NCBI GenBank assembly: GCA_963720945.1
Contig: CAVRHH010000030.1
Location: forward strand, 186,001-250,000
Direction: 5' to 3'
DNA from: Bog-532 sp963720945
GTDB lineage: Bacteria > Actinomycetota > Actinomycetes > Streptosporangiales > Streptosporangiaceae
DNA: 64,000 nucleotides
Below the pieces are notes generated by a model. That model was not told the origin of the DNA and made no database searches. It saw only the letters and a program-made list of their open reading frames with translations. The translations under genes and the position numbers were made by a program. The first letter of the stretch is position 1. Each line of letters starts with the position of its first letter. Shown piece by piece: positions 9,074 through 18,249 of the stretch.

Positions 9074-9594
9074 CCGGGCCCCGCGGCGCCGCGGCCGGCC
9101 TGCCCGGCCAGGCGCCCGGCGGCCAGCCGGACCGCGTCCAGGATCTTCTCGTACCCGGTGCAGCGGCACAGGTTCCCGGCCAGCGCCTCACGGATCTCCA
9201 CGTCGGACGGGTCCGGCACGTCCCGCAGCAGGCTGGCCGCCTGCACGATGAGCCCGGGCGTGCAGAAGCCGCACTGCACCGCGCCCGCCTCAGCAAACGC
9301 CTGCTGCACCGGATGCAGGCCGCCGCCTGCCGCGGCGCCCTCGATCGCGCCGATCGCGGCCAGCCCCTCCACCGTCTGGATGTCCCGGTCCTGGGCCTGC
9401 CCGGCCGCCACCAGGCACGCGCAGACCGTGACCCCGTCCATGACCACCGTGCACGACCCGCACTCGCCCTGCTCGCAGGCGTTCTTGCTGCCCGGCAGGC
9501 CGAGCCGCTCCCGTAGCACGTAGAGCAGGCTCTCGCCCTCCCGAACGTCGTCCGCGGTCAGCCGTTCCCCGTTGACCACACAGCTCACCCGCAC
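9070..9594 (-). CDS. Xanthine dehydrogenase, 2Fe-2S subunit
   Basis: 174 residues with both iron-sulfur clusters recognisable: a plant-ferredoxin-type domain (NACEQGECGSCTV with a distal Cys in VCACLV) and the C-terminal helical domain (VQCGFCTPG and NLCRCTGY). It passes electrons from the molybdenum centre to FAD. It starts 4 bases after the FAD subunit stop and overlaps the next gene by ATGA, so the three subunits are translationally coupled. An Ala/Gly tail (about 15 residues) extends past the usual end of the family. Confidence 0.93.
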   Translation of the reverse strand: MRVSCVVNGERLTADDVREGESLLYVLRERLGLPGSKNACEQGECGSCTVVMDGVTVCACLVAAGQAQDRDIQTVEGLAAIGAIEGAAAGGGLHPVQQAFAEAGAVQCGFCTPGLIVQAASLLRDVPDPSDVEIREALAGNLCRCTGYEKILDAVRLAAGRLAGQAGRGAAGPG

Positions 9595-9598
9595 GCCC

Positions 9599-10468
9599 TC
9601 ACCCCCCGCCCATATAGTCCCGCCAGGCCCAGCGCAGCGCGCGGCGGGCCATCACCGCAAGCGCGTGCGTGCGGTACGCCGCGGTCCCGCGCACGTCATC
9701 GATGGGCGCGGCCGCCGCGGCGGCCAGCTGCCCGAACCGGTGCACGTCCGCCTCGTCCAGGTCCGCCCGGCGTTCCCACAGCCCGCGCTCGGCCAGCACC
9801 CCGGCCAGGAAGTCCTCGGCGGTGGCCGCGCGGCGCGGGGTGGGCGCCGCCGACCCGATGCCGGTGCCGATCCGCCGCCGCTCCGGGTCCACCTCGACCG
9901 CGAACGACGCCACCGCGATGACCATCGCGTTGCGCGTGCCCACCTTGCAGAACTGCTGCGGTCCCGGGGCCGGCCGCAGCAGCACGGCCGCGATCAGCTC
10001 GCCGGGCCGCAGCGCGTTCTGCTTCACCCCGGTGCAGAAGTCGCCTGCCGGGATCCGCCGCGAGCCCTGCGCCAACGCGGTCTCCACCACCGCGCCGGAG
10101 GCCAGCAGGACGGGCAGCGTGTCCCCGGCGGGCGACGCCGAGCCGAGGTTCCCGCCCAGCGTGCCGCGGTTGCGGATCTGCGGCGAGCCGACCGTGCGCG
10201 ACGCCATGGCCAGCCCCGGCAGCACCCCGCCCAGCTCGGTGATCAGCGTCGCGTAGGACACCCCGGCGCCCACCCGCAGCAGGCCGCCGGTGCTCTCCCA
10301 CCGCGTGAGCTCCGGCACCCGGGTCAGGTCGAGCAGGGCGGCGGGCCGGCGCCGGGCGAAGTTCATGTCCACCATGACGTCGGTTCCGCCGGCGATCGGC
10401 ACCGCGTCCGGGTACCGCTGCGCGGTCTCGGCCGCCTCCGCCAGCGACCTCGGCTGCAGGAAGTCCAT
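9599..10468 (-). CDS. Xanthine dehydrogenase, FAD-binding subunit
   Basis: 289 residues. The start ATG at 10468 has GGAGG nine bases upstream and begins exactly where the family does (MDFLQPRSLAEA). FAD-binding motifs are present: PIAGGTDVMVDMN (pyrophosphate loop) and TVGSPQIRNRGTLGGNLGSA. It forms the flavin component that hands electrons to NAD+ in the three-subunit bacterial enzyme. It follows uricase by 43 bases and precedes the Fe-S subunit by 4 bases in the same operon. Confidence 0.93.
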   Translation of the reverse strand: MDFLQPRSLAEAAETAQRYPDAVPIAGGTDVMVDMNFARRRPAALLDLTRVPELTRWESTGGLLRVGAGVSYATLITELGGVLPGLAMASRTVGSPQIRNRGTLGGNLGSASPAGDTLPVLLASGAVVETALAQGSRRIPAGDFCTGVKQNALRPGELIAAVLLRPAPGPQQFCKVGTRNAMVIAVASFAVEVDPERRRIGTGIGSAAPTPRRAATAEDFLAGVLAERGLWERRADLDEADVHRFGQLAAAAAAPIDDVRGTAAYRTHALAVMARRALRWAWRDYMGGG

Positions 10469-10511
10469 CAGCCGTCGCCTCCGCTGCTCATCCTCGGTCC
10501 CGCCCGGCAGC

Positions 10512-11414
10512 TCACGTGAGGCCGGCGGACCAGGCCAGCCCCGGGTCGGGCGCGTCCTCGCGGATGACCGTGGCCTCGATGAGGCCGTACGGCCGGTCCG
10601 CCGCGTAGAACACCTCACCCGGGTTGTCCAGCCCGAACGGCGCCAGGTCGGCGGCGAAGTGGTGCTTGTTCGGCGCCGCGAACCGGATCTCCGCCACTTC
10701 GGGGTGCGCGGTCAGCACCGCGGTGCCCATGGCCTGCAACGTCTGCTGCAGGGCCCGGCTGTGCGTGGTGGCGAACGTGTCCAGGATGATCGCGCGGATC
10801 CCGGCGTATGAGGCGGCCCAGTCGCCGGCGGGCTCACCGTAACGCCACCGCGTCACCAGGCTGGTGGCCAGGATCCGGTCGTCGGTCTCGGCCAGCGTCG
10901 TATAACGGTCCGCGAAGAAGCCGCGGAACTCCGAGCCGGCCGACTTCAGCACTACCAGGTCGCTGATCCCGGAGACCACCCACGCGCCCGGGCCGCGGCT
11001 GGTCACCCCCACCGTCACCGCCGTCGTGCGGACGTCCTGCCCGCGCCGGACGAATGCGTGGTCGTGGCCGGCCCCGGCCTCCGTGCCCACGCGGTCCCAG
11101 GCGTACGCCTCGACCCCGACGCGGGCGCTCGTCACCGCGGGCACCGTCTCGGTGAAGTGCCGCGCCAGGCTGAGCGCGAAGTCCTCGATCTGATCGACGC
11201 CGTACTGCTTCGCGAACGCGAACACCGTGTTCTTCTGGCTGTCGGTGGGCAGCACGTTCGACTGGTCGCCGGTGGTGTGCGCCGCGGCGAAGTCGCCGCG
11301 CAGCGTGGTGGTCACCGACAGGTCGTGGATCTCGTGGCGCGGCGTATCCCGGTCGATCGTGACCACGCGGATCTCGGCCTTGCCGTACTGGTTGGCGCCG
11401 AGGATGATCCCCAC
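10512..11414 (-). CDS. Urate oxidase (uricase)
   Basis: 300 residues from a GTG at 11414 with GGGAG just upstream. Cofactor-free uricases oxidise urate to 5-hydroxyisourate. Signature segments are visible: NQYGKAEIRVV with the catalytic Lys, the Thr-Asp region LPTDSQKNTVFAFAK, and the C-terminal NKHHFAADLAPFGLDN. Its start lies 2 bases after the stop of the hydroxyisourate hydrolase gene, so the enzyme and the enzyme that removes its unstable product are co-translated. Confidence 0.95.
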   Translation of the reverse strand: MGIILGANQYGKAEIRVVTIDRDTPRHEIHDLSVTTTLRGDFAAAHTTGDQSNVLPTDSQKNTVFAFAKQYGVDQIEDFALSLARHFTETVPAVTSARVGVEAYAWDRVGTEAGAGHDHAFVRRGQDVRTTAVTVGVTSRGPGAWVVSGISDLVVLKSAGSEFRGFFADRYTTLAETDDRILATSLVTRWRYGEPAGDWAASYAGIRAIILDTFATTHSRALQQTLQAMGTAVLTAHPEVAEIRFAAPNKHHFAADLAPFGLDNPGEVFYAADRPYGLIEATVIREDAPDPGLAWSAGLT

Positions 11415-11416
11415 GA

Positions 11417-11746
11417 TCAGCTCCCTCGGTAGGTGGCGTAGGCGAACGGGCTGAGCACGAGCGGTACATGGTAATGGCCGCCGGCGTCCCCGACGAGGAA
11501 GCTCACCGCGACCTCCGGGTAGAACGCCTGCTGCCCGGTCCGGGCGAAATACGCGCCGGTGCCGAAGACGACCCGGTACGTGCCGGGCCCGAGATCGCCC
11601 GGCCCCAGCTGCGCGACCCGCCCGTCGTCGTCGGTGACCGTCTCGGCCAGCGCTCCGGCGTCGCCGGCGCGTTCGAGCCGGACCGGGACGCCCGCCGCCG
11701 GGCACCCCCGCGAACTGTCGAGCACGTGCGTGCTGACCGTGTTCAT
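11417..11746 (-). CDS. 5-hydroxyisourate hydrolase (transthyretin-like)
   Basis: 109 residues, the normal size. It begins STHVLDSSRGCPA after the initiator dipeptide and ends with the diagnostic YRGS tetrapeptide. It hydrolyses 5-hydroxyisourate to OHCU (2-oxo-4-hydroxy-4-carboxy-5-ureidoimidazoline). The ATG overlaps the OHCU decarboxylase stop by four bases (ATGA). Confidence 0.95.
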   Translation of the reverse strand: MNTVSTHVLDSSRGCPAAGVPVRLERAGDAGALAETVTDDDGRVAQLGPGDLGPGTYRVVFGTGAYFARTGQQAFYPEVAVSFLVGDAGGHYHVPLVLSPFAYATYRGS

Positions 11747-12294
11747 GCCGCAGGCCCTGGCCCGGCCGCTTCGCTGCCCGGCGGCCCGATCAGGCTGGTC
11801 AGGCGGAGCTCGTTGATGACGCGGAGTTCGCCGCGCATGACGTGGCGCTCCTCGTCCGGCCCGTTCCCGAGCCGCTGTTTCAGGATGCCGAGGAGTTCGC
11901 CCGCGTTGCGCCCGCTCGCGCACACCAGGTAGATGTGACCGAACCGCTCCTCGTAGGCCTGGTTACCCGCCGCGAGCTCGGCGAGCACCGTTGCGGGTGC
12001 GCCGCCCACCCCGGCCTGCTCGCGCCGGGAGCGGGAACTGTGCCCGGCCGCCGGGGCCGCACCGATCCGCGGGTGCCCGGCCAGCGCCTCGGTCACGTCC
12101 CCGTCGGCCAGTTCCTCCCCGGCCCGGGCCAGCAGCGCGCCCAGGGTGGGGTAGGGGCGCCCGGCGGCCACCGCGTCGGCCCACCGCCCGGCGTGGCAGC
12201 AGCCGAGCAGAAGCTCGCGCGCCTGCCCGTCCGGCAGCGCGTTGAAGGCCCGGAGCCCGATGCCTTCCGGGGCCGCTGCGCTGGTCGGCGTCAC
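11743..12294 (-). CDS. OHCU decarboxylase
   Basis: 183 residues. Family motifs are clear: LAGHPRIG with the catalytic His and FGHIYLVCASGRNAGELL. It decarboxylates OHCU stereospecifically to S-allantoin. It is the first gene of the operon OHCU decarboxylase - HIU hydrolase - uricase - xanthine dehydrogenase. An Ala-rich N-terminus precedes the conserved core, which starts at about residue 15 (FNALPDGQARELL). Confidence 0.93.
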   Translation of the reverse strand: MTPTSAAAPEGIGLRAFNALPDGQARELLLGCCHAGRWADAVAAGRPYPTLGALLARAGEELADGDVTEALAGHPRIGAAPAAGHSSRSRREQAGVGGAPATVLAELAAGNQAYEERFGHIYLVCASGRNAGELLGILKQRLGNGPDEERHVMRGELRVINELRLTSLIGPPGSEAAGPGPAA

Positions 12295-12985
12295 CGGTCC
12301 TCCCTCACGAGGTGTCGGTCAGGCGGAAAGGGATCTCCAAATTACGCCGCCGCCGGCCACGGCGTCCAAGCGGCGGCGCGCCGCGCCAGTGGCTGACCAA
12401 GGGCCGGGCGCAGCAGTCGGGCCTGTTCGGGTGGCTGACCGAGCTGTACCCGATCTGGGCCGGCACCGACGAGGACACCATCGGCCGTGACGCCGTCACC
12501 CAGTCCCGCCGCCTCTACGACCGGGCTGGTTAGGCCGAAGTTACTTGGCGGTGGCACGCCACTCGCGGCGCTGACCTGGGCCTTCGCGAGCTCCAGGGTC
12601 ATGTCTTCTGGCTACGTGTCTGACCAGCACAAACTCCCATCATGGTAGCCGGTCGTGGTCGCGGATTTTCTGTGCAGAAAAACTTTGGTCTCTTCGGCGT
12701 TATCGCAGGTCAGGGCGCAGATATCTACACATAGTGACGGTAACTTCGGGTTAGCGGGCCAGGCGTTCGCGCCGCGGGCTGGCCAGGACGAAATGTCGCT
12801 AAGTGCTGCCAGAATGGCCGACCGTGAAAGTCTCCGTGGTGGCAACCGGCGACACACTCGAAGAGTGCGAAGCTGAAATGCGCGAGGCGATCGCCTTTCA
12901 CATCGAAGGCCTGTGCCTTGCTGGCGAGCCTGTACCGCTGCCCACAAGCCACGTGGCCACCGTCACCGTTGCTGCCTAGCGACGG
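12295..12985. other. Decayed intergenic region between the two purine catabolism operons
   Basis: About 690 bases with lower GC than the rest and no full-length gene. Two pieces look like former genes. A plus-strand frame ending at 12533 encodes a protein-like tail (LFGWLTELYPIWAGTDEDT...) that I cannot assign, and a HicB-like antitoxin end is listed separately. The promoter of the minus-strand uricase operon must lie in the left part, but I see no convincing boxes. Confidence 0.45.
12803..12979 (+). pseudogene. HicB-family antitoxin, C-terminal fragment
   Basis: The frame following an in-frame TAA reads VVATGDTLEECEAEMREAI, then FHIEGLCLAGEPVPLP and a VATVTVAA end. This is the typical second half of HicB-type antitoxins, including the helix that follows the GDT turn. 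The first 25 or so residues of the family, with the initial beta strands, are missing, and no HicA toxin is nearby. A short product from the GTG at 12803 or 12824 is possible, but a decayed toxin-antitoxin locus is more likely. Its TAG lies 6 bases from the convergent allantoicase stop. Confidence 0.55.
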
Positions 12986-14161
12986 TTACCCGGTTAGGCT
13001 GGTACGGGCTTCCTCCGGGAGCAAGGCCCACCGCCCGGAGACGGCGGCGATGTCGCCGGCGCGCGCGGGTGGCAGCCCAGCGGCGGCGAGGACGTCCGCG
13101 GCCTGAGCTGGGGGCAGCACGTCCAGCCAGTGGGCCGCGGCGGCCCGGTGCGCGGCGGGGTCGGCCTCACCCCACAGGCGGACCCGGGCCAGGCCGCCGT
13201 CCGGATAGACGTCCAGCCGGGCCGCGGCCACGGGCGGGCCGGGTGCGATACGGAAATGGTGCCGGGTGTCCGGCTGGAGCCGGGTCCGCGGCAGCAGTTC
13301 GGGCCATTCACCCGCTCCGGAGTCAGCGCCCGGGCCGGGGACGCTCCCCGGGCCGGAGTCAGCGCCGCTGCCGGACAGGCTCGCCCAGCCGGGCGCGTTG
13401 CCGACGAAACAGGACGTGTCCAGTTCGGCGTAGCGGACGCGGCCCGGCAGCGCGAGGCGGAAGCGCACCCAGTCGTGCCCGTGGTCCCGGCGGCGGGCGT
13501 TCTCCCAGCCCTCGCCCATCGTCCGGGCCCGGCCGGGGGCGATCAGGTTGGCCGCCGGGGAGTAGAACATGTCCGAGCAGCCGGTGATCGTCCCGCCGTT
13601 CTCGGCCGCGGCCAGGTCGAGGGTACCGCCCAGGAACCGCGGGTCCGGGACGACCTCGCCGTGCACCCGCAGCCGCGCGACCCCGCCGTCGGGGTAGATG
13701 CACAGCCGGACGTGGGTGTACCGGTGCCCGTCGGTCACCTCGAACAGGTTGCGCGTGTCGCCCTTGGCGGGGGAGCGGGGCACGAGCGTGGTCCAGCTGG
13801 CGGCGGCCAGCTCGGCCGGGGAGGGGTAGCCCTCCACCCCGGTGGCCTCCACCGACACCTCGGGCGGGTAGTTGCCGGTGAAGAACGAGGTGTCGACGGC
13901 CACGCCGCGGATGATCCCGGCCGCGCCGAGCCGGACGATGGCGTGGTCGTGTCCCGGCTCACGGCGCCGCCGCGTCTCCCAGCCGTCGTAGACCTGGCCC
14001 TTCGGGCCGAACGTTTCCGGCGCGAAGACCGCTGGCCCCGGCGTGATCAGGTTTTCCCGCTCGGCGTACAGCTCGTCGTTGGCGTACACGACGCTGCCGC
14101 CGAGGGTGCGTACGGCCAGGTCGGGAAGGCCGGTGAACGCAGCCGGGTCCGCCGCGGTCAT
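12986..14161 (-). CDS. alc: Allantoicase
   Basis: 391 residues. The two repeated beta-sandwich modules of the family are visible, each with a GWE(T/N)xRRR-GHD pattern (VYDGWETRRRREPGHDHAI and GEGWENARRRDHGHDWV). The enzyme splits allantoate into ureidoglycolate and urea. A Gly/Pro/Ser-rich insert (about residues 275-297) interrupts the second module; it is likely a surface loop. Its ATG overlaps the allantoinase stop (ATGA), so it is the last gene of the allantoin operon. Confidence 0.93.
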   Translation of the reverse strand: MTAADPAAFTGLPDLAVRTLGGSVVYANDELYAERENLITPGPAVFAPETFGPKGQVYDGWETRRRREPGHDHAIVRLGAAGIIRGVAVDTSFFTGNYPPEVSVEATGVEGYPSPAELAAASWTTLVPRSPAKGDTRNLFEVTDGHRYTHVRLCIYPDGGVARLRVHGEVVPDPRFLGGTLDLAAAENGGTITGCSDMFYSPAANLIAPGRARTMGEGWENARRRDHGHDWVRFRLALPGRVRYAELDTSCFVGNAPGWASLSGSGADSGPGSVPGPGADSGAGEWPELLPRTRLQPDTRHHFRIAPGPPVAAARLDVYPDGGLARVRLWGEADPAAHRAAAAHWLDVLPPAQAADVLAAAGLPPARAGDIAAVSGRWALLPEEARTSLTG

Positions 14162-15525
14162 CGCTGTCCTCCCGCCACCTTGGCCGCCGGGATGCCGCGC
14201 CGGGTCAGGAACCGCCCGTGCGGCGCGCCGATGCGCACCGGCCGGCCGCGCAGCCAGGCCGCCTTGACCACCCCGGGCAGCTCGCGGCCGGCGTACGGGG
14301 TGACCGGGTTCCTGTGCTTCAGCCGCGCCGGGTCGACGGTGAACGTCTCCGCGGGCGCGATGACGCAGAAGTCCGCGTCCCGGCCCGGTTCAATGGCACC
14401 CTTCCGGTCCAGCCCGGCGATCGCCGCCGGGCGCTCGGCCATCCACCGGGCCAGCCGGTCCACGCCGAAGCCGCGCTGCCTCGCCTGCGACCAGATCGCG
14501 GGCAGCCCCAGCTGCAGCGAGGCGATCCCGCCCCACGCGGCACCGAAGTCACCCTCCTCGAGCCGTTTCAGCTCCGGCGTGCACGGTGAATGATCGGACA
14601 CCACGCAGTCGATCGTCCCATCGGCCAGCGCGGACCACAGCAGTTCCCGGTTGGCCGCCTCCCGGATCGGCGGGCAGCACTTGAACTGGGTCGCCCCGTC
14701 CGGGATCTCCTCCGCGCTGAACACCAGGTAGTGCGGGCAGGTCTCGGCGGTGACCCGCACCCCCGCCGCCCGCGCCGCCCGGATCAGGCCGATGGCCCCC
14801 GCGCTGGACAGGTGCAGGATGTGCACCCGCGCCCCGGTCCGCGCGGCCAGGTCCAGCACGAGCCCGATGGCCAGGTTTTCCGCGTCCCCCGGCCGGGACC
14901 GCAGGAACGTGCCGTAGGCCCGCCCGGCCGCTGCCGGCGCGCGCTCGATGATGTGCGGGTCCTCGGCGTGCACGATCATCTGGGAGCCCAGCGCGGCCAC
15001 GATGGCCAGGTCGGCCTCCAGTTCGGCCGGGCCGAGCGGCGGGAACTCGTCCACCCCGGAGGGCAGCAGGAAGCACTTGAAGCCGAGCACTCCGCCATCG
15101 TGCAGCGGGCCGAGCTGCGCGCCGTTGCCGGGGATCGCGCCGCCCCAGAAGCCCACGTCGACGTGGCAGCGGCCGGCGGCCGCGGCGCGCTTGACCGCGA
15201 GCGCGGCCGGGTCCACGGTCGGCGGCAGGCTGTTCAGCGGCATGTCGACGATGGTGGTGACGCCGCCCGCGGCCGCGGCGGCGGTGGCCGTGGCGAAGCC
15301 CTCCCAGTCGGCCCGGCCCGGATCGTTGACGTGCACGTGCGTGTCCACCAGGCCGGGCAGCAGGACCACGTCCCCGCCCAGCTCGATCTCCCGCCGCGCC
15401 GTGAGGCGGGCCGTCCGCGGCTCGACCGCCGCGATCGTCCCGTCGCTGACCGCCACGCAGCCTGGCCCCTCGCCGTCCGTTGTCACCATCCGCTGCGCGC
15501 GCAGCAGCAGGTCAAACTCGGCCAC
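14158..15525 (-). CDS. allB: Allantoinase
   Basis: 455 residues from a GTG at 15525 that shares one base with the preceding stop (TAGTG), indicating translational coupling; the longer upstream frame lies inside the neighbouring gene. Amidohydrolase metal ligands are present: DTHVHVNDPGR, the carboxylated Lys in GFKCFLLPSG, HAED, HILHLSSAG and the final Asp in VVSDHSPC. It opens the hydantoin ring of allantoin to allantoate, feeding the allantoicase encoded next. Confidence 0.94.
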   Translation of the reverse strand: MAEFDLLLRAQRMVTTDGEGPGCVAVSDGTIAAVEPRTARLTARREIELGGDVVLLPGLVDTHVHVNDPGRADWEGFATATAAAAAGGVTTIVDMPLNSLPPTVDPAALAVKRAAAAGRCHVDVGFWGGAIPGNGAQLGPLHDGGVLGFKCFLLPSGVDEFPPLGPAELEADLAIVAALGSQMIVHAEDPHIIERAPAAAGRAYGTFLRSRPGDAENLAIGLVLDLAARTGARVHILHLSSAGAIGLIRAARAAGVRVTAETCPHYLVFSAEEIPDGATQFKCCPPIREAANRELLWSALADGTIDCVVSDHSPCTPELKRLEEGDFGAAWGGIASLQLGLPAIWSQARQRGFGVDRLARWMAERPAAIAGLDRKGAIEPGRDADFCVIAPAETFTVDPARLKHRNPVTPYAGRELPGVVKAAWLRGRPVRIGAPHGRFLTRRGIPAAKVAGGQR

Positions 15526-15941
15526 TAGGCGCCGGCAGGCCCGGACGGAGGGGCGGAGCTGAGCGTCGCGCGGTAGGCGCGCCACCCGCCGTAGCCGGTG
15601 ATGTCCCGGTGGCCGCCGCGCCGGTGCTCCTCTTCCCGCAGGATCATGCCGAACGAAAGCTGTGTTCCGGTCAGCTCGACGATCGACAGCTCCAGTTCCG
15701 GGGGCTCGCTGGCCAGCAGCGAACGCAGCAGCCCCATGGGGACGTCGTACAGTTCGCCGAGGATCTCATGCCCGCCCGCGTGCCCGGGCGGCACCGGGTA
15801 GAGGCCGGGATACTCGTCCCGGATCGAGTAGAACCGGTACAGCGGGGCGGTGCGCACCTCGGCCACCAGCGGCACGCCGTCGATATGCCGGTGCACGGGC
15901 CCGCCGCGCATCCCGCCGCCGTTGAGGAACATCAGGGCCAT
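15525..15941 (-). CDS. GGCT-fold protein resembling the C-terminal domain of allophanate hydrolase
   Basis: 138 residues from the ATG at 15941, which has GGAGG five bases upstream; earlier starts lack a site. The sequence MALMFLNGGGMRGG...HRHIDG and ELYDVPMGLLRSLLASEP resembles the small second domain of AtzF-type allophanate hydrolases, a gamma-glutamylcyclotransferase-like fold, here without the amidase domain. It heads the allantoinase-allantoicase operon, so a role in handling a ureido intermediate is likely, but the reaction is unknown. Confidence 0.75.
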   Translation of the reverse strand: MALMFLNGGGMRGGPVHRHIDGVPLVAEVRTAPLYRFYSIRDEYPGLYPVPPGHAGGHEILGELYDVPMGLLRSLLASEPPELELSIVELTGTQLSFGMILREEEHRRGGHRDITGYGGWRAYRATLSSAPPSGPAGA

Positions 15942-16027
15942 CCACGCCTCCGTCCGCACCGGGCCGCGACGGCCCCGCGTCCAGGGTCGTTCCCCGCCGC
16001 GCCCCGTCCCACGCACGCCGCCGCCAT

Positions 16028-16039
16028 CCATGATCATGG
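16028..16039. promoter_or_regulatory. 12-bp palindrome between allantoin operon and TetR gene
   Basis: CCATGATCATGG is a perfect palindrome in the gap between the divergent GGCT-type gene and the tetR-like gene. It also sits in a wider imperfect GCCGCCAT/ATGGCGGC dyad. It is a good candidate operator for the TetR protein; binding is inferred from position only. Confidence 0.4.
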
Positions 16040-16051
16040 CGGCATGCTGAG

Positions 16052-16372
16052 GTGAGGGCGGCCCCTCACGCAGCGCGCTCCCGCAGCCGGATCGTGGCAG
16101 CGGCCATCCGGCTGTTCCTCGCGGACGGCTACGCGCGAACCACGATCGCGGCGGTGGCCGCGGCCGCCGGCGTGTCTGCCGACCTGGTATTCCATTTGTT
16201 CGGCAGCAAACGCGAGCTGCTCAGGGCCGCAATGGACGCCAGCGTCGGCGGAGACGATCAGGACGTGCCGTTCCTGGAGCGCGCGGAGCCGCAGGCGATG
16301 CGCCACGGTGGGATCAACGTGGTCGCTATGGCGCGCTGTGACGTCTACGGTGGGATCATCGCTGCCCGGTGA
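16052..16372 (+). pseudogene. TetR-family regulator, C-terminally truncated
   Basis: The first 65 residues form a normal TetR DNA-binding domain (IVAAAIRLFLADGYARTT, AAAAGVSADLVFHLFGSKRELL). The protein ends at 106 residues instead of about 190; the ligand-binding domain is missing and the last 20 residues look unrelated. The end overlaps the convergent aldolase gene by 17 bases, so a deletion probably removed the 3' half. Such a stub might still bind DNA weakly. It diverges from the allantoin operon, which it may once have regulated. Confidence 0.65.
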
Positions 16373-17018
16373 CCCCGGGCAGGGGCGGCCGCTGGCCGTA
16401 GGTGGCGACCTTCTGGACGACACGCCCGATCTCGGCGGGCGGGAGCAGGCGCGGGGTCCCGGCCGAGGCAGCCCGCAGGTAGACGTCACACAGCCACTCC
16501 AGGTACTGGGCGCGGCGGTAGGCTGTGGCCAGGTCGGGGCCGATGGTGACCGCGCCGTGGTTGGCCATCAGGCAGCCGGTCCGGCCGTCCAGCGCCGTGA
16601 CCACGTGCGCGGCCAGCTCGTCCGTGCCGTAGGTGGCGTACGGCGCGACGGCCACCGGGCCGCCGAACAGCGCCACGTAGTAGTGGACCGCGGGGATCTC
16701 GTCCACCAGGGCGGAGACCGCCGTGGCGGCGGGGGAGTGGGTGTGCACGATCGCGGCCGCGCCGGTCGCCGCGTACACGCTCAGGTGCAGCGGCAGTTCG
16801 CTGGTCGGCTGCAGCGGGGCCTCCGCCGGCGAGCCGTCCAGCCGGTGCACGCCGACCAGCTCGGCGGTCAGCGACGAATAGTCCAGCCCGCTCGGTGTCA
16901 CCGCAACAAGGTCCCCGGCGCGGGCGCTCACGTTGCCGGCGGTCCCCACCACCAGGCCGTCCGCGACGAGCCGGCCGCACACCCGGGCGACCTGCGCGCG
17001 CAGTTCACCGAGCAGCAT
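16356..17018 (-). CDS. Class II aldolase/adducin family protein
   Basis: 220 residues. Class II aldolase features: GTAGNVSAR near the N-terminus (phosphate binding), TPSGLDYSSL, the catalytic Glu region PTSELPLH, the zinc-binding VHTHSP, and LMANHGAVTIG. Relatives include L-fuculose-1-phosphate aldolase, ribulose-5-phosphate epimerase and MtnB. Only 31 bases separate its start from the divergent mtnA. The pairing suggests an aldolase for 5-deoxyribulose-1-phosphate or a related methylthio sugar (DHAP shunt) rather than fuculose use; this is inferred from context. Confidence 0.85.
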   Translation of the reverse strand: MLLGELRAQVARVCGRLVADGLVVGTAGNVSARAGDLVAVTPSGLDYSSLTAELVGVHRLDGSPAEAPLQPTSELPLHLSVYAATGAAAIVHTHSPAATAVSALVDEIPAVHYYVALFGGPVAVAPYATYGTDELAAHVVTALDGRTGCLMANHGAVTIGPDLATAYRRAQYLEWLCDVYLRAASAGTPRLLPPAEIGRVVQKVATYGQRPPLPGVTGQR

Positions 17019-17049
17019 CGCCTGCCCCTTCCTCGGGTAGCGTCACGGT

Positions 17050-18081
<1,032 letters not shown>

Positions 18082-18249
18082 CGAGCGGCGGCCAAAAACC
18101 CAGATGACTACGGTCAGACCTTCCCTCTGGTCTGCTGATTTGTGGCGGGAACCCGGGCTGGCGCGCTGCTGGCCGCGTCCGCGTCTGGCGAGCGGGCCAC
18201 GGGCCGGCAGGCGTGGCTGCTCCTGTGGCGCTCCAGCCGCCGCCTTCGC

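Noticed and set aside
8129..9523. 464-codon plus-strand frame opposite the xanthine dehydrogenase genes
   Set aside because: Complementary-strand shadow of conserved enzyme sequence; Arg/Gly/His/Val-rich with no recognisable domain and no ribosome binding site.
12301..12985. Considered as a mobile island because of lower GC and gene fragments
   Set aside because: No integrase, tRNA, direct repeats or inverted repeats at its borders; it is too short and decayed to support more than a deletion-scarred intergenic region.
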